A DNA stretch of 64,000 bases, from assembly GCA_002281575.1 (NCBI GenBank), contig NCGN01000002.1, positions 248,001 to 312,000 on the forward strand, given 5' to 3'. The position numbers were made by a program, and so were the translations under genes. The DNA is from Sphingobacteriia bacterium 28-36-52. Its GTDB lineage: Bacteria; Bacteroidota; Bacteroidia; Chitinophagales; Chitinophagaceae. The notes beneath the pieces are model-generated. The model did not search any database, was not told the DNA's origin, and worked only from the letters and a program-made list of their open reading frames with translations. Position 1 is the first letter of the stretch. Each line of letters begins with the position of its first letter. Of the stretch, positions 44,440-52,066 are shown one piece after another.

Positions 44440-45618
44440 TTAGGATTGATAAATTGATTTTTTACCTGCAATAAAACTAGCTATTATGCAAATAGCAAGA
44501 GCATAAAAAAAATATTCTTTTCCAAAGAGTTCTAATGATAGAAAAGCAGCTGCAATTGGTGTTTTGGCTGCTGCTCCAAAAACAGCAATCATTCCCATGC
44601 CTGCTAAAAATGAGATAGGGAGTGGCAAAATCAGGGAAAGGGCACTTCCAAATGTTGCACCTATAAAAAACAAAGGAGTTACTTCACCCCCCTTGAAGCC
44701 AACGCCTAATGTTAAAATTGTTAGAAACATTTTAATTGCAAAATCAAAATAGTTTGCGGGCATATTAAAAGCACCAACAATAGATTTGATTCCTAATCCA
44801 ATAAAGTCAAAACCATTGGTTGAAAATACAATTAAAGCAATAAGTATACCTCCAATGACAGATCTCCATAATTCATTTGGAAGATGATTTATACTCCATT
44901 GTTTAAAATAATGCAAAATAGATTTAAAAGTAAATGCAACAAAGCCAAATGCCAATGACACAATTAAGACTATGGAAATATTGGTAAGATTGGTTTGGGG
45001 TAATTGATTGATGATATACTGTGTATGGATCACTCCCCATGCCAAACAAATCCAGTGAGCCAAAAAAGCACAAATTATTACTATTAGAACCGAAAAAGCA
45101 GGTAATATTTTTTTCTTACGAATAAACTCCAATGCAAAAATGGCCCCAGCTATAGGAGTGCCAAATACTGATCCAAAACCAGCTGCAACTGAAGCCAATA
45201 GTAGCGTGTGCCTTTCTTTTTCGGTAAGTTTAAAGGGCTTTGTTAGTTGATCTGCTAATCCTGCAGACATTTGTAAAGCCGTTCCTTCACGACCAGCTGA
45301 AGCCCCAAATAGATGTGAAATTAAGGTAGTAATATAAATTAAAGGAGCCATCAATAAGGGTAAAATTGGCTTTGTGGGTTCGATGATATTTTCTACAATT
45401 AATTGATTGCCTCCTGAAGCTGATTTCCCAAGCCTCACATAAATGAGCGCAGTAATAAATCCTGCAATTGGCAATAGCGCAATGAGTAAAGTTTGTTGTT
45501 CTCTTGCTTGTGTAATGTAGTCGAGCGAAACCAAGAATAAAGCTGATCCTGATCCAGCCAATATTGCAATAAAGACACAAATAATAATCCATGTGGCTAC
45601 AGACCTGATATTAATCAT
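44440..45618 (-). CDS. CLC-family antiporter, CLC-F (fluoride) type
   Basis: The protein (392 aa) is a CLC transporter with about 10-12 helices. Two signatures point to the fluoride-proton CLC-F subclass rather than to chloride carriers. The chloride selectivity GSGIP is replaced by SGGNQLIVENI (Asn71), and the gate motif is GREGTALQM (Glu111, Thr113) rather than GREGP. GFKGGEVTPLFFIGATFG and KTPIAAAFLSLE are further CLC blocks. CLC-F exporters protect against fluoride. No fluoride riboswitch is seen in the 50-base divergent spacer to the YdcH gene. The subclass call is from motif memory. Confidence 0.85.
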   Translation of the reverse strand: MINIRSVATWIIICVFIAILAGSGSALFLVSLDYITQAREQQTLLIALLPIAGFITALIYVRLGKSASGGNQLIVENIIEPTKPILPLLMAPLIYITTLISHLFGASAGREGTALQMSAGLADQLTKPFKLTEKERHTLLLASVAAGFGSVFGTPIAGAIFALEFIRKKKILPAFSVLIVIICAFLAHWICLAWGVIHTQYIINQLPQTNLTNISIVLIVSLAFGFVAFTFKSILHYFKQWSINHLPNELWRSVIGGILIALIVFSTNGFDFIGLGIKSIVGAFNMPANYFDFAIKMFLTILTLGVGFKGGEVTPLFFIGATFGSALSLILPLPISFLAGMGMIAVFGAAAKTPIAAAFLSLELFGKEYFFYALAICIIASFIAGKKSIYQS

Positions 45619-45668
45619 TTTATTGTACTTGAAACTTAAATAACTTTAAACTATAAAACTACAACATA

Positions 45669-45899
45669 ATGGAAAAACACGACTTACACCATGAATTCCC
45701 CGAATTTGATTCAAAAATTTCTGAATTAAAAGTATCTAATGCCCATTTTAAAAAACTGACCGATGAGTATGACGAAGTGAACCATGCAGTTCATCGAATT
45801 GAAACTGGCGTGGAAACACCTGCTGATGAAGTTTTAACAGCGTTAAGGAAAAAAAGATTGCTCCTCAAAGATGAATTATATGCTTTATTAACTCAATAG
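45669..45899 (+). CDS. YdcH family (DUF465) small protein
   Basis: The protein (76 aa) is a charged helical hairpin with the DUF465 pattern HEFPEFDSKISELKVSNAHF, then LTDEYDEVNHAVHRIETG and LRKKRLLLKDELYALL. Its function is not established. It starts about 51 bases from the divergent CLC gene and converges on the histidine kinase, 2 bases apart. A TAACTTTA box at 45641 may serve as its -7 element (one mismatch). Confidence 0.85.
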   Translation: MEKHDLHHEFPEFDSKISELKVSNAHFKKLTDEYDEVNHAVHRIETGVETPADEVLTALRKKRLLLKDELYALLTQ

Positions 45900-45901
45900 C
45901 C

Positions 45902-47950
45902 TTAAGTTAAGGGTAGTTCTACTGTAAAAGTGCTACCCTTTCCTTCTTGGCTTTGAACATTTATGGATCCATCATGCGCCTCAACAATTCTTTTACAAAT
46001 ATTCAAGCCTAATCCGTAAGACTTTTCTCCATCAGTTCCTTTTCTTTTTCCAGATTTAGAAATATTAAATATTTCAGGGAGTATTTTTTCAGGAATTCCA
46101 ATGCCATTATCTGAAACTTCAATAAATGCCTTATTGTTGATTATTTTAGCTGAAAGGGTAATAGTTGTATCTCTTTTACTAAATTTAACAGAATTAGTCA
46201 CTAGGTTAAATACTGCCCTTTTCATTTTCTCGGGATTCATCATCACAGATATATCAGTATCTGGTAATTGAACAATTAGCTGCTGATTTTTCTCTTTTAC
46301 TTTTAATTCAAGAATAGCAGCGCAATCATTTATAAATTCATTGAGTAAGGTGGGCTCTTTTTCAATGTTTTTATTACTAATGTCTGCAGTAGCCATGATT
46401 TCTGCAATTAATGTTAGCGAACTATTGCAGGCAGATTTTATCATGTCTAAGTATTCTAGTTTTTGCGTTTCATCTTGTTCTGCAATGATTATTTCTACCA
46501 TTGTTGGAATGGATGCAACTGGGGTTCTTAAATCGTGCGCAACCAGCTTTAGAATACTGTCCTTTTCGGAAATGGTCTTTTGCAAAGCGCCCATTGCAAT
46601 TTCTAGTTGCTCATTTTGTGTTTTAACCGTTTCGTTTAATTCTTTAAGCGTGGCAATATGTTTCCTTGAATGCATCCAATTTCGCCCAAGTATAATACTT
46701 AAAAGTATGATAAGAAAAAGGATAACTGCAGTAGCTATTAGATAAGTTTTAGATACTTCATTTTCGTGATGTGCAATATGAAGCTGATTTTGTTGCTCTA
46801 AAAGTTCTAGTTGTTTATTGATATCTACTTCGTAAATACGCTTGTTTAGTTTATCATCCTCTTCTTGTAATGCTTGAAATTTGGCTAAATGTAGGTATGC
46901 ACTTTCTTTATTGTTTAAAAAATCATGGTATTTCCATGAAAGTTTATTCCATTTTATTTCAGCTTTTGTATTGGGTAGTTCATCCAATGATTTCCTAATA
47001 TTAGTTAAAGCTATGCCCAATTGATCTATTTTCTTTTGTTCAGCATACAATTCGGCCAACTTTAAATAGCTGAATTGTGCATCAATGGTTTCTCTTCCAG
47101 AATGTAAATTGATATTGATGCTTTTCTGGTAGTTTTTTTCGGCATCTTTAATATTTCCTGATTTCTTATATAGATCCCCAATATTCCCATAAATCACTCC
47201 TTTGGCCATTTCATCGTAGAAAAAAGTGGTTGTATCCGCTTTTTGATGCGCTGAAATATAGTCAAGTGCTTTTTGATAGTATTTTAGTGCGCTATCATGA
47301 TTGCCTTGCATATAAAAACTTAGTGCAATATTGTTTTGTAATTCTTGTTTTCTGTAATAGTTGGCAAATTGTTCTCCTTTTGCGCACAAGTTAGATTCAG
47401 CTAAACTTTGTCGAAAATTCTCTGCAGCATCTTTGAATTTTCGCTGCTTATATAAAATCATTCCAACCCTATAACTATATTCTTTTAAAGAACAATAATC
47501 TTTTATTTTAGAGTTGAATTGTCTTGCTTTGTAATAATAGGTGTATGCTTCATTAAATTGATTGTTGGCATACAATGCATCTCCATTGGTATAGTAGGCA
47601 TAGGTAAATGCATTTGGAAACTCTTGTGGATCCTTATCTTTTAATATATACAGCATTGAGTCTGCATACAATTTAGCTGAGTCTGGCTTTTGTAAATGGA
47701 AACAATAGATACCTGACTTGTACGCATAAATTTGAATTTGTTGTTTTAAGTTCAATTTTTTCCCATAAACGGTAGAATCAAGGAATACAAGTTCGCTTCT
47801 TTTATTTGTATTTTTTTGCTGACTAATTTTAATTATTGCAGAATCTAAAAAACTTTCTTTAGTATCCCAATCTGCATTGTTTTCATTGGTAGAACAACTA
47901 TACCAACTAAAAATTAAAAATAAAACTAAGAGATTCGCAATAGATTTCAT
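45902..47950 (-). CDS. Orphan sensor histidine kinase with TPR sensor region
   Basis: The protein (682 aa from the ATG at 47950) has a lipobox-like signal (WYSCSTN), about six TPR units in the periplasmic part (about 80-330, for example ALKYYQKALDYI and DAEKNYQKSININ), one membrane helix (about 405-425, YLIATAVILFLIILLSIIL), a coiled coil, and a kinase core. HisKA has the phospho-His in LVAHDLRTPVASI. The ATPase domain has NLVTNSVKFSK, DNGIGIP and SYGLGLNICKRI. No response regulator gene is adjacent. The lipoprotein-like start on a membrane kinase is unusual and may simply be the first of two membrane segments. Confidence 0.9.
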   Translation of the reverse strand: MKSIANLLVLFLIFSWYSCSTNENNADWDTKESFLDSAIIKISQQKNTNKRSELVFLDSTVYGKKLNLKQQIQIYAYKSGIYCFHLQKPDSAKLYADSMLYILKDKDPQEFPNAFTYAYYTNGDALYANNQFNEAYTYYYKARQFNSKIKDYCSLKEYSYRVGMILYKQRKFKDAAENFRQSLAESNLCAKGEQFANYYRKQELQNNIALSFYMQGNHDSALKYYQKALDYISAHQKADTTTFFYDEMAKGVIYGNIGDLYKKSGNIKDAEKNYQKSININLHSGRETIDAQFSYLKLAELYAEQKKIDQLGIALTNIRKSLDELPNTKAEIKWNKLSWKYHDFLNNKESAYLHLAKFQALQEEDDKLNKRIYEVDINKQLELLEQQNQLHIAHHENEVSKTYLIATAVILFLIILLSIILGRNWMHSRKHIATLKELNETVKTQNEQLEIAMGALQKTISEKDSILKLVAHDLRTPVASIPTMVEIIIAEQDETQKLEYLDMIKSACNSSLTLIAEIMATADISNKNIEKEPTLLNEFINDCAAILELKVKEKNQQLIVQLPDTDISVMMNPEKMKRAVFNLVTNSVKFSKRDTTITLSAKIINNKAFIEVSDNGIGIPEKILPEIFNISKSGKRKGTDGEKSYGLGLNICKRIVEAHDGSINVQSQEGKGSTFTVELPLT

Positions 47951-48075
47951 TGTGTTAAGATTACACTTCATTAAACCGAGGGGGAATTGTAATATTTTAT
48001 AAATATATTAAAGGTTATTCTATTTAAAAAAATGAATATATAATAGGGCAAATAGTTGCTCTAAATATAAAAAAA

Positions 48076-48106
48076 AGCAGCGCCCCGATTTAATTGGGGC
48101 GCTGCT
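48076..48106 (-). terminator. Intrinsic terminator after ahcY
   Basis: A perfect 11-bp inverted repeat, AGCAGCGCCCC with GGGGCGCTGCT and a 9-base loop, is followed on the minus strand by an eight-base T run. It is 21 bases after the ahcY stop. The rest of the gap between ahcY and the kinase gene (47951-48075) is AT-rich with no further feature visible. Confidence 0.9.
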
Positions 48107-48126
48107 ATAAAAAATTAATATTAATA

Positions 48127-49452
48127 CTAATAACGGTACATGTCAGATTTGAAAGGCCCGTTTTTACTGATGCCTAAATAAGCGGCTTGCTCATCAGTTA
48201 ATTCATCTAATTGAGCGCCTACTTTTGCAAGGTGTAAACGAGCTACTTTTTCATCTAAATGTTTAGGTAAAACGTACACTTTGTTTTCGTAGTTTTTGTG
48301 GTTCATCCACAATTCAATTTGAGCTAAAGTTTGGTTACTGAATGAGTTACTCATCACAAATGATGGGTGACCAGTAGCACAACCTAGGTTCACTAATCTA
48401 CCTTCAGCCAATACAATTACATCTTTTCCATCAATATTATACAAGTCAACTTGAGGCTTAATGGTATCTTTTGTGTTACCATAGTTAGCGTTTAACCATG
48501 CCATATCAATTTCAATATCAAAGTGACCAATATTACAAACAATCGCTTTGTCTTTCATTAAACGGAAATGCTTCTCTGTAATCAAGTCTCTACAACCTGA
48601 TGCAGTTACCACAATATCTGCTTCAGTTACAGCAATTGCCATTGGCTTAACTTCAAATCCATCCATTGCAGCTTGTAAAGCACAAATTGGATCAATTTCA
48701 GTAACAATTACTCTACAACCTGCTCCACGAAGAGAAAGAGCAGATCCTTTACCAACGTCTCCGTATCCACCAACAACCGCAACTTTACCAGCCATCATTA
48801 CGTCGGTAGCTCTGCGGATAGCGTCTACTAGAGACTCTTGACAACCGTATTTGTTATCAAACTTAGATTTAGTTACAGAATCGTTTACGTTAATAGCAGG
48901 AATAGGTAAAGTACCCTTAGCCATGCGCTCATATAAACGGTGAACACCTGTAGTAGTTTCTTCAGATAAGCCTTTAATATGGGCAATTAACTCAGGGTAT
49001 TTATCAAATACCATATTGGTTAAATCTCCACCGTCGTCTAAAATCATATTTAATGGACGATCAGCACCACCAAAGAACAAAGTTTGCTCAATACACCAAT
49101 CCGCTTCTTCTTGGGTTTGCCCTTTCCAAGCAAATACGCCAATTCCAGCAGCAGCTATTGCAGCAGCAGCCTGATCTTGAGTAGAGAATATATTACAAGA
49201 GCTCCATTTTACTTCAGCACCTAATGCTACTAATGTTTCAATTAAAACTGCAGTTTGAATGGTCATATGTAAACAACCTGCAACTCTTGCGCCTTTCAAA
49301 GGTTGAGAAGCGCCATATTCAGCACGTAAAGCCATTAAACCAGGCATTTCCGCTTCAGCTAAACGAATTTCTTTACGACCCCAATCGGCCAAGCTAATAT
49401 CAGCCACTTTGTAAGGCAAGCTGAAGTCAATTGTTGATGTTAATGTAGACAT
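48127..49452 (-). CDS. ahcY: S-adenosylhomocysteine hydrolase
   Basis: The protein (441 aa) is full-length: [21 protein letters not shown], the substrate-site residues in DDGGDLTN, the NAD motif [37 protein letters not shown] and the C-terminal PFKSDMYRY with the NAD-contacting Lys/Tyr. It hydrolyses S-adenosylhomocysteine to adenosine and homocysteine. The promoter box at 49473 and the Lrp-type regulator gene on the other side of the spacer suggest controlled expression, though no SAH riboswitch is seen. Confidence 0.97.
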   Translation of the reverse strand: MSTLTSTIDFSLPYKVADISLADWGRKEIRLAEAEMPGLMALRAEYGASQPLKGARVAGCLHMTIQTAVLIETLVALGAEVKWSSCNIFSTQDQAAAAIAAAGIGVFAWKGQTQEEADWCIEQTLFFGGADRPLNMILDDGGDLTNMVFDKYPELIAHIKGLSEETTTGVHRLYERMAKGTLPIPAINVNDSVTKSKFDNKYGCQESLVDAIRRATDVMMAGKVAVVGGYGDVGKGSALSLRGAGCRVIVTEIDPICALQAAMDGFEVKPMAIAVTEADIVVTASGCRDLITEKHFRLMKDKAIVCNIGHFDIEIDMAWLNANYGNTKDTIKPQVDLYNIDGKDVIVLAEGRLVNLGCATGHPSFVMSNSFSNQTLAQIELWMNHKNYENKVYVLPKHLDEKVARLHLAKVGAQLDELTDEQAAYLGISKNGPFKSDMYRY

Positions 49453-49472
49453 AATAGTATTTTATTGTAGCG

Positions 49473-49480
49473 CAAAGCTA
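49473..49480 (-). promoter_or_regulatory. -7 promoter box of ahcY
   Basis: TAGCTTTG on the minus strand matches TAnnTTTG fully, 20 bases before the ahcY ATG. It lies in the divergent spacer to the Lrp-type gene. Confidence 0.45.
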
Positions 49481-49570
49481 ATTTTAAAGAATAAAAGCAC
49501 ATAATTATTTGTAAATAAAGAATAAACATCTAATTTGTAGAATAATTGAAGAATAAAATAGCATAATGCA

Positions 49571-50068
49571 ATGTCCAAACCAATTAAAAAAGCCGAATCC
49601 ACTGTTTCACTTTCTTTGGATACCAAAGACATCGCTATATTAAAAGTATTACAGCAAAATGCTAGGGCCACCGTAAAGGAAATTGCTGATCAAGTTCATT
49701 TAAGTACAACTCCAGTTCATGAGCGTATTAAAAGAATGGAAGAGTCAGGGGTAATTAAACAATATGCAACCTTGGTAGACCATACTAAAGTAAAAAAAGG
49801 CTTAATGGTTATTTGCTATGTCTCTTTAAAGCAACATGATAAAACCGCTGGAGGAAAATTTATTAAGAGAATGCACGAATTAAATGAAGTAATAGAATGT
49901 TATAATATTTCAGGAGAGTTTGATTTTATGTTAAAAGTAGTAGCAGAGAGTATGGATGCCTATTACGATTTCCATGTAAATAAATTATCTCAAGCAGAAA
50001 ATATAGGGCATGTTCAGTCGGTATTTGTAATGGGGGTAATTAAACAAACGCATGTGTTGGTTCATTGA
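49571..50068 (+). CDS. Lrp/AsnC family transcriptional regulator
   Basis: The protein (165 aa) has an N-terminal helix-turn-helix (DIAILKVLQQNARATVKEIADQVHLSTTPVHERIKRMEESGVI) and a C-terminal RAM ligand domain (YVSLKQHDK to FVMGVIKQTHVLVH). Such regulators respond to amino acids. It is divergent from ahcY, 118 bases away, so it may regulate methionine-cycle genes or itself; this is inference. The SelO gene follows 30 bases later. Confidence 0.9.
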   Translation: MSKPIKKAESTVSLSLDTKDIAILKVLQQNARATVKEIADQVHLSTTPVHERIKRMEESGVIKQYATLVDHTKVKKGLMVICYVSLKQHDKTAGGKFIKRMHELNEVIECYNISGEFDFMLKVVAESMDAYYDFHVNKLSQAENIGHVQSVFVMGVIKQTHVLVH

Positions 50069-50098
50069 TTAAGTAATTTGCATTTTAAATAAGCAATT

Positions 50099-51565
50099 TT
50101 GTCTAACCATATTTTCAATTTCAATACATCTTACACATCTTTAGGAAATTCATTTTTTGAATTGGTTAATCCTACACATGTGAAGTTTCCCAATTTATTG
50201 CTGTTCAATCAAGCTTTGGCAAAAGAACTGGGACTTCAGGTAGATCAATCAGATGAAAGCAATCAAACTTTAACTCAAATTTTAAGTGGGAATCAATTGG
50301 CCGAGGGGTCAGTGCCTATGGCACAGGCATATGCAGGTCATCAATTTGGTTATTTTACTATGCTCGGAGATGGTAGAGCCATTTTACTTGGGGAGCATAT
50401 AGCCCCCAATCAAAAACGATACGATATTCAGCTAAAAGGATCAGGTCCTACGCCTTATTCAAGAAGGGGAGACGGCAGGGCAACGCTAAAAGCAATGTTA
50501 AGAGAATATTTAATCAGCGAGGCAATGCATGGGTTGGGTATACCAACATCAAGAAGTTTGGCCGTAGTAACCACCGGCGAAAAAGTTTTTAGAGAAGAAA
50601 TTCAAGATGGTGCAGTGTTAACAAGGGTTATGCAAAGCCATATTAGAGTAGGAAGCTTTGAATATGCTAATCATTATTTAACGAAGGAAGAATTAATTGC
50701 TTATACTAATTATACATTAAAAAGGCATTATCCATATCAATTAGAATCGGATAACCAAGCATTATCCTTGTTAAAAGAAGTATTGATTAAACAAGTAAAT
50801 TTAATTGTTCATTGGATGCGGGTAGGATTTATTCATGGAGTAATGAACACCGATAATATGTCAATAGCAGGAGAAACATTTGACTATGGACCATGTGCAT
50901 TTATGAATGGATATGATCCTGCTAAAGTGTTTAGTTCTATTGACACCAATGGCAGATATGCATTCGCCAATCAACCAGGTATAGCACAATGGAACTTGAG
51001 TTGCCTAGCCAATGCATTGTTGCCTATCATTGATGAAGATCAAACAAAAGCAGTTGAATTAGCCAAAGAAGTATTGAATATATTTCCAAATTTATATACA
51101 GAAGAATATACTGCTATGATGGGCTCAAAGATTGGTTTTACAAAAGATCAATTATCTGATGAAGTGGTTGAGTTAATCAAAGCATTACTTAATTGGATGA
51201 AAGAAAACCAAGCCGATTACACCAATACCTTTCTTCAAATTCAGTCGGTTCTTATTCCTGAAGGGATTTATACCAGTTCATTTTTTGCAGAGTGGTTGCT
51301 AAAGCGAGAAGAATTATTGAATAAGCATGGCAGTAACATTGCCCAAGCTCAAGCAATCATGCAATTGCAAAATCCTTTAGTGATTCCTAGAAATCATTGG
51401 GTAGAAAAAGTATTGGATGCAGTTGCGTTTACAGGAGACTTAACTTCTTTCAATTACTTTTTAAATGCATTGCAATCACCCTATCAACTAACAACAAATA
51501 TTGAAATATATCAAGCGCCTCCTGAAAATGGGGATGGGTTTTATGCAACTTATTGCGGTACATAA
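50099..51565 (+). CDS. selO: SelO/YdiU family protein adenylyltransferase
   Basis: The protein (488 aa) starts at a TTG (50099), which is needed to include the conserved N-terminus (SYTSLGNSFFELVNPTHVKFPNLLLFN). SelO has a pseudokinase fold that transfers AMP to Ser, Thr or Tyr of target proteins. Visible motifs are AYAGHQFGYFTMLGDGRAILLGE, QLKGSGPTPYSRRGDGRATLKAMLREYLISEAM, GFIHGVMNTDNMSIAGETFDYGPCAF and the C-terminal ATYCGT. The C-terminal cysteine corresponds to the position near the selenocysteine or redox Cys of other family members. It meets the GNAT gene tail to tail with no gap. Confidence 0.93.
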   Translation: MSNHIFNFNTSYTSLGNSFFELVNPTHVKFPNLLLFNQALAKELGLQVDQSDESNQTLTQILSGNQLAEGSVPMAQAYAGHQFGYFTMLGDGRAILLGEHIAPNQKRYDIQLKGSGPTPYSRRGDGRATLKAMLREYLISEAMHGLGIPTSRSLAVVTTGEKVFREEIQDGAVLTRVMQSHIRVGSFEYANHYLTKEELIAYTNYTLKRHYPYQLESDNQALSLLKEVLIKQVNLIVHWMRVGFIHGVMNTDNMSIAGETFDYGPCAFMNGYDPAKVFSSIDTNGRYAFANQPGIAQWNLSCLANALLPIIDEDQTKAVELAKEVLNIFPNLYTEEYTAMMGSKIGFTKDQLSDEVVELIKALLNWMKENQADYTNTFLQIQSVLIPEGIYTSSFFAEWLLKREELLNKHGSNIAQAQAIMQLQNPLVIPRNHWVEKVLDAVAFTGDLTSFNYFLNALQSPYQLTTNIEIYQAPPENGDGFYATYCGT

Positions 51566-52066
51566 CTATAAAGCAATGCCCATTATATAGTCGTCCATGA
51601 CAAATCCTTTTTCTAACTCAAAAATATTTTCAGATAAAATACTTAACCCCTGTCTTTTGTAAAATTCAATAGCAGGGTTTTGTTTATTTACTTGAAGAAT
51701 CAATTCTTTGCCCCCGTTTTGTAATGCATACCCTTTTACTGCAGACAATAGTGCTTTACCAGCACCTGTTTTTTGAGCGGTAGGAACAATATAGAGTTTG
51801 TTTAATTTAAATACTCCCGCAGATTCATTTGACACTGAAGCAAATCCCAACACTTCATTTTCTGAGGTTGCGGGTTGCTCTTTTTCAAATAAATAAAATT
51901 GGTGCCCTTTAGCCATTTGTTGTATCAATGATTCGGTACTATACATGAGGTCTAACATGTACTTGATTTGCGCTTCGGATATTATTCCTCCATAAGTTGA
52001 AGGCCAAGTATGATAGGCAATCTGCTGAATTACTGGTATATCGTTAAGTGTAGCAATTCTGATCAT
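51566..52066 (-). CDS. GNAT family N-acetyltransferase
   Basis: The protein (166 aa) is a single GNAT domain. Its N-terminal part is IRIATLNDIPVIQQIAYHTWPSTYGGIISEAQIKYML, and the acetyl-CoA motif is KLYIVPTAQKTGAGKALLSAVKGYA. NKQNPAIEFYKRQGLSIL is the motif B helix. The substrate is unknown. Its ATG shares one base with the valS stop (TAATG), so both are translated from one mRNA. Confidence 0.88.
   Translation of the reverse strand: MIRIATLNDIPVIQQIAYHTWPSTYGGIISEAQIKYMLDLMYSTESLIQQMAKGHQFYLFEKEQPATSENEVLGFASVSNESAGVFKLNKLYIVPTAQKTGAGKALLSAVKGYALQNGGKELILQVNKQNPAIEFYKRQGLSILSENIFELEKGFVMDDYIMGIAL

Noticed and set aside
45619..45668. Fluoride riboswitch before the CLC-F gene
   Set aside because: The spacer is only 50 bases, AT-rich, and lacks the GGNGATGG-type core.
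46341..46745. Plus-strand frame of 134 codons opposite the histidine kinase
   Set aside because: It lies antisense in the conserved kinase core, which explains its length; no signal, domain or promoter supports it.
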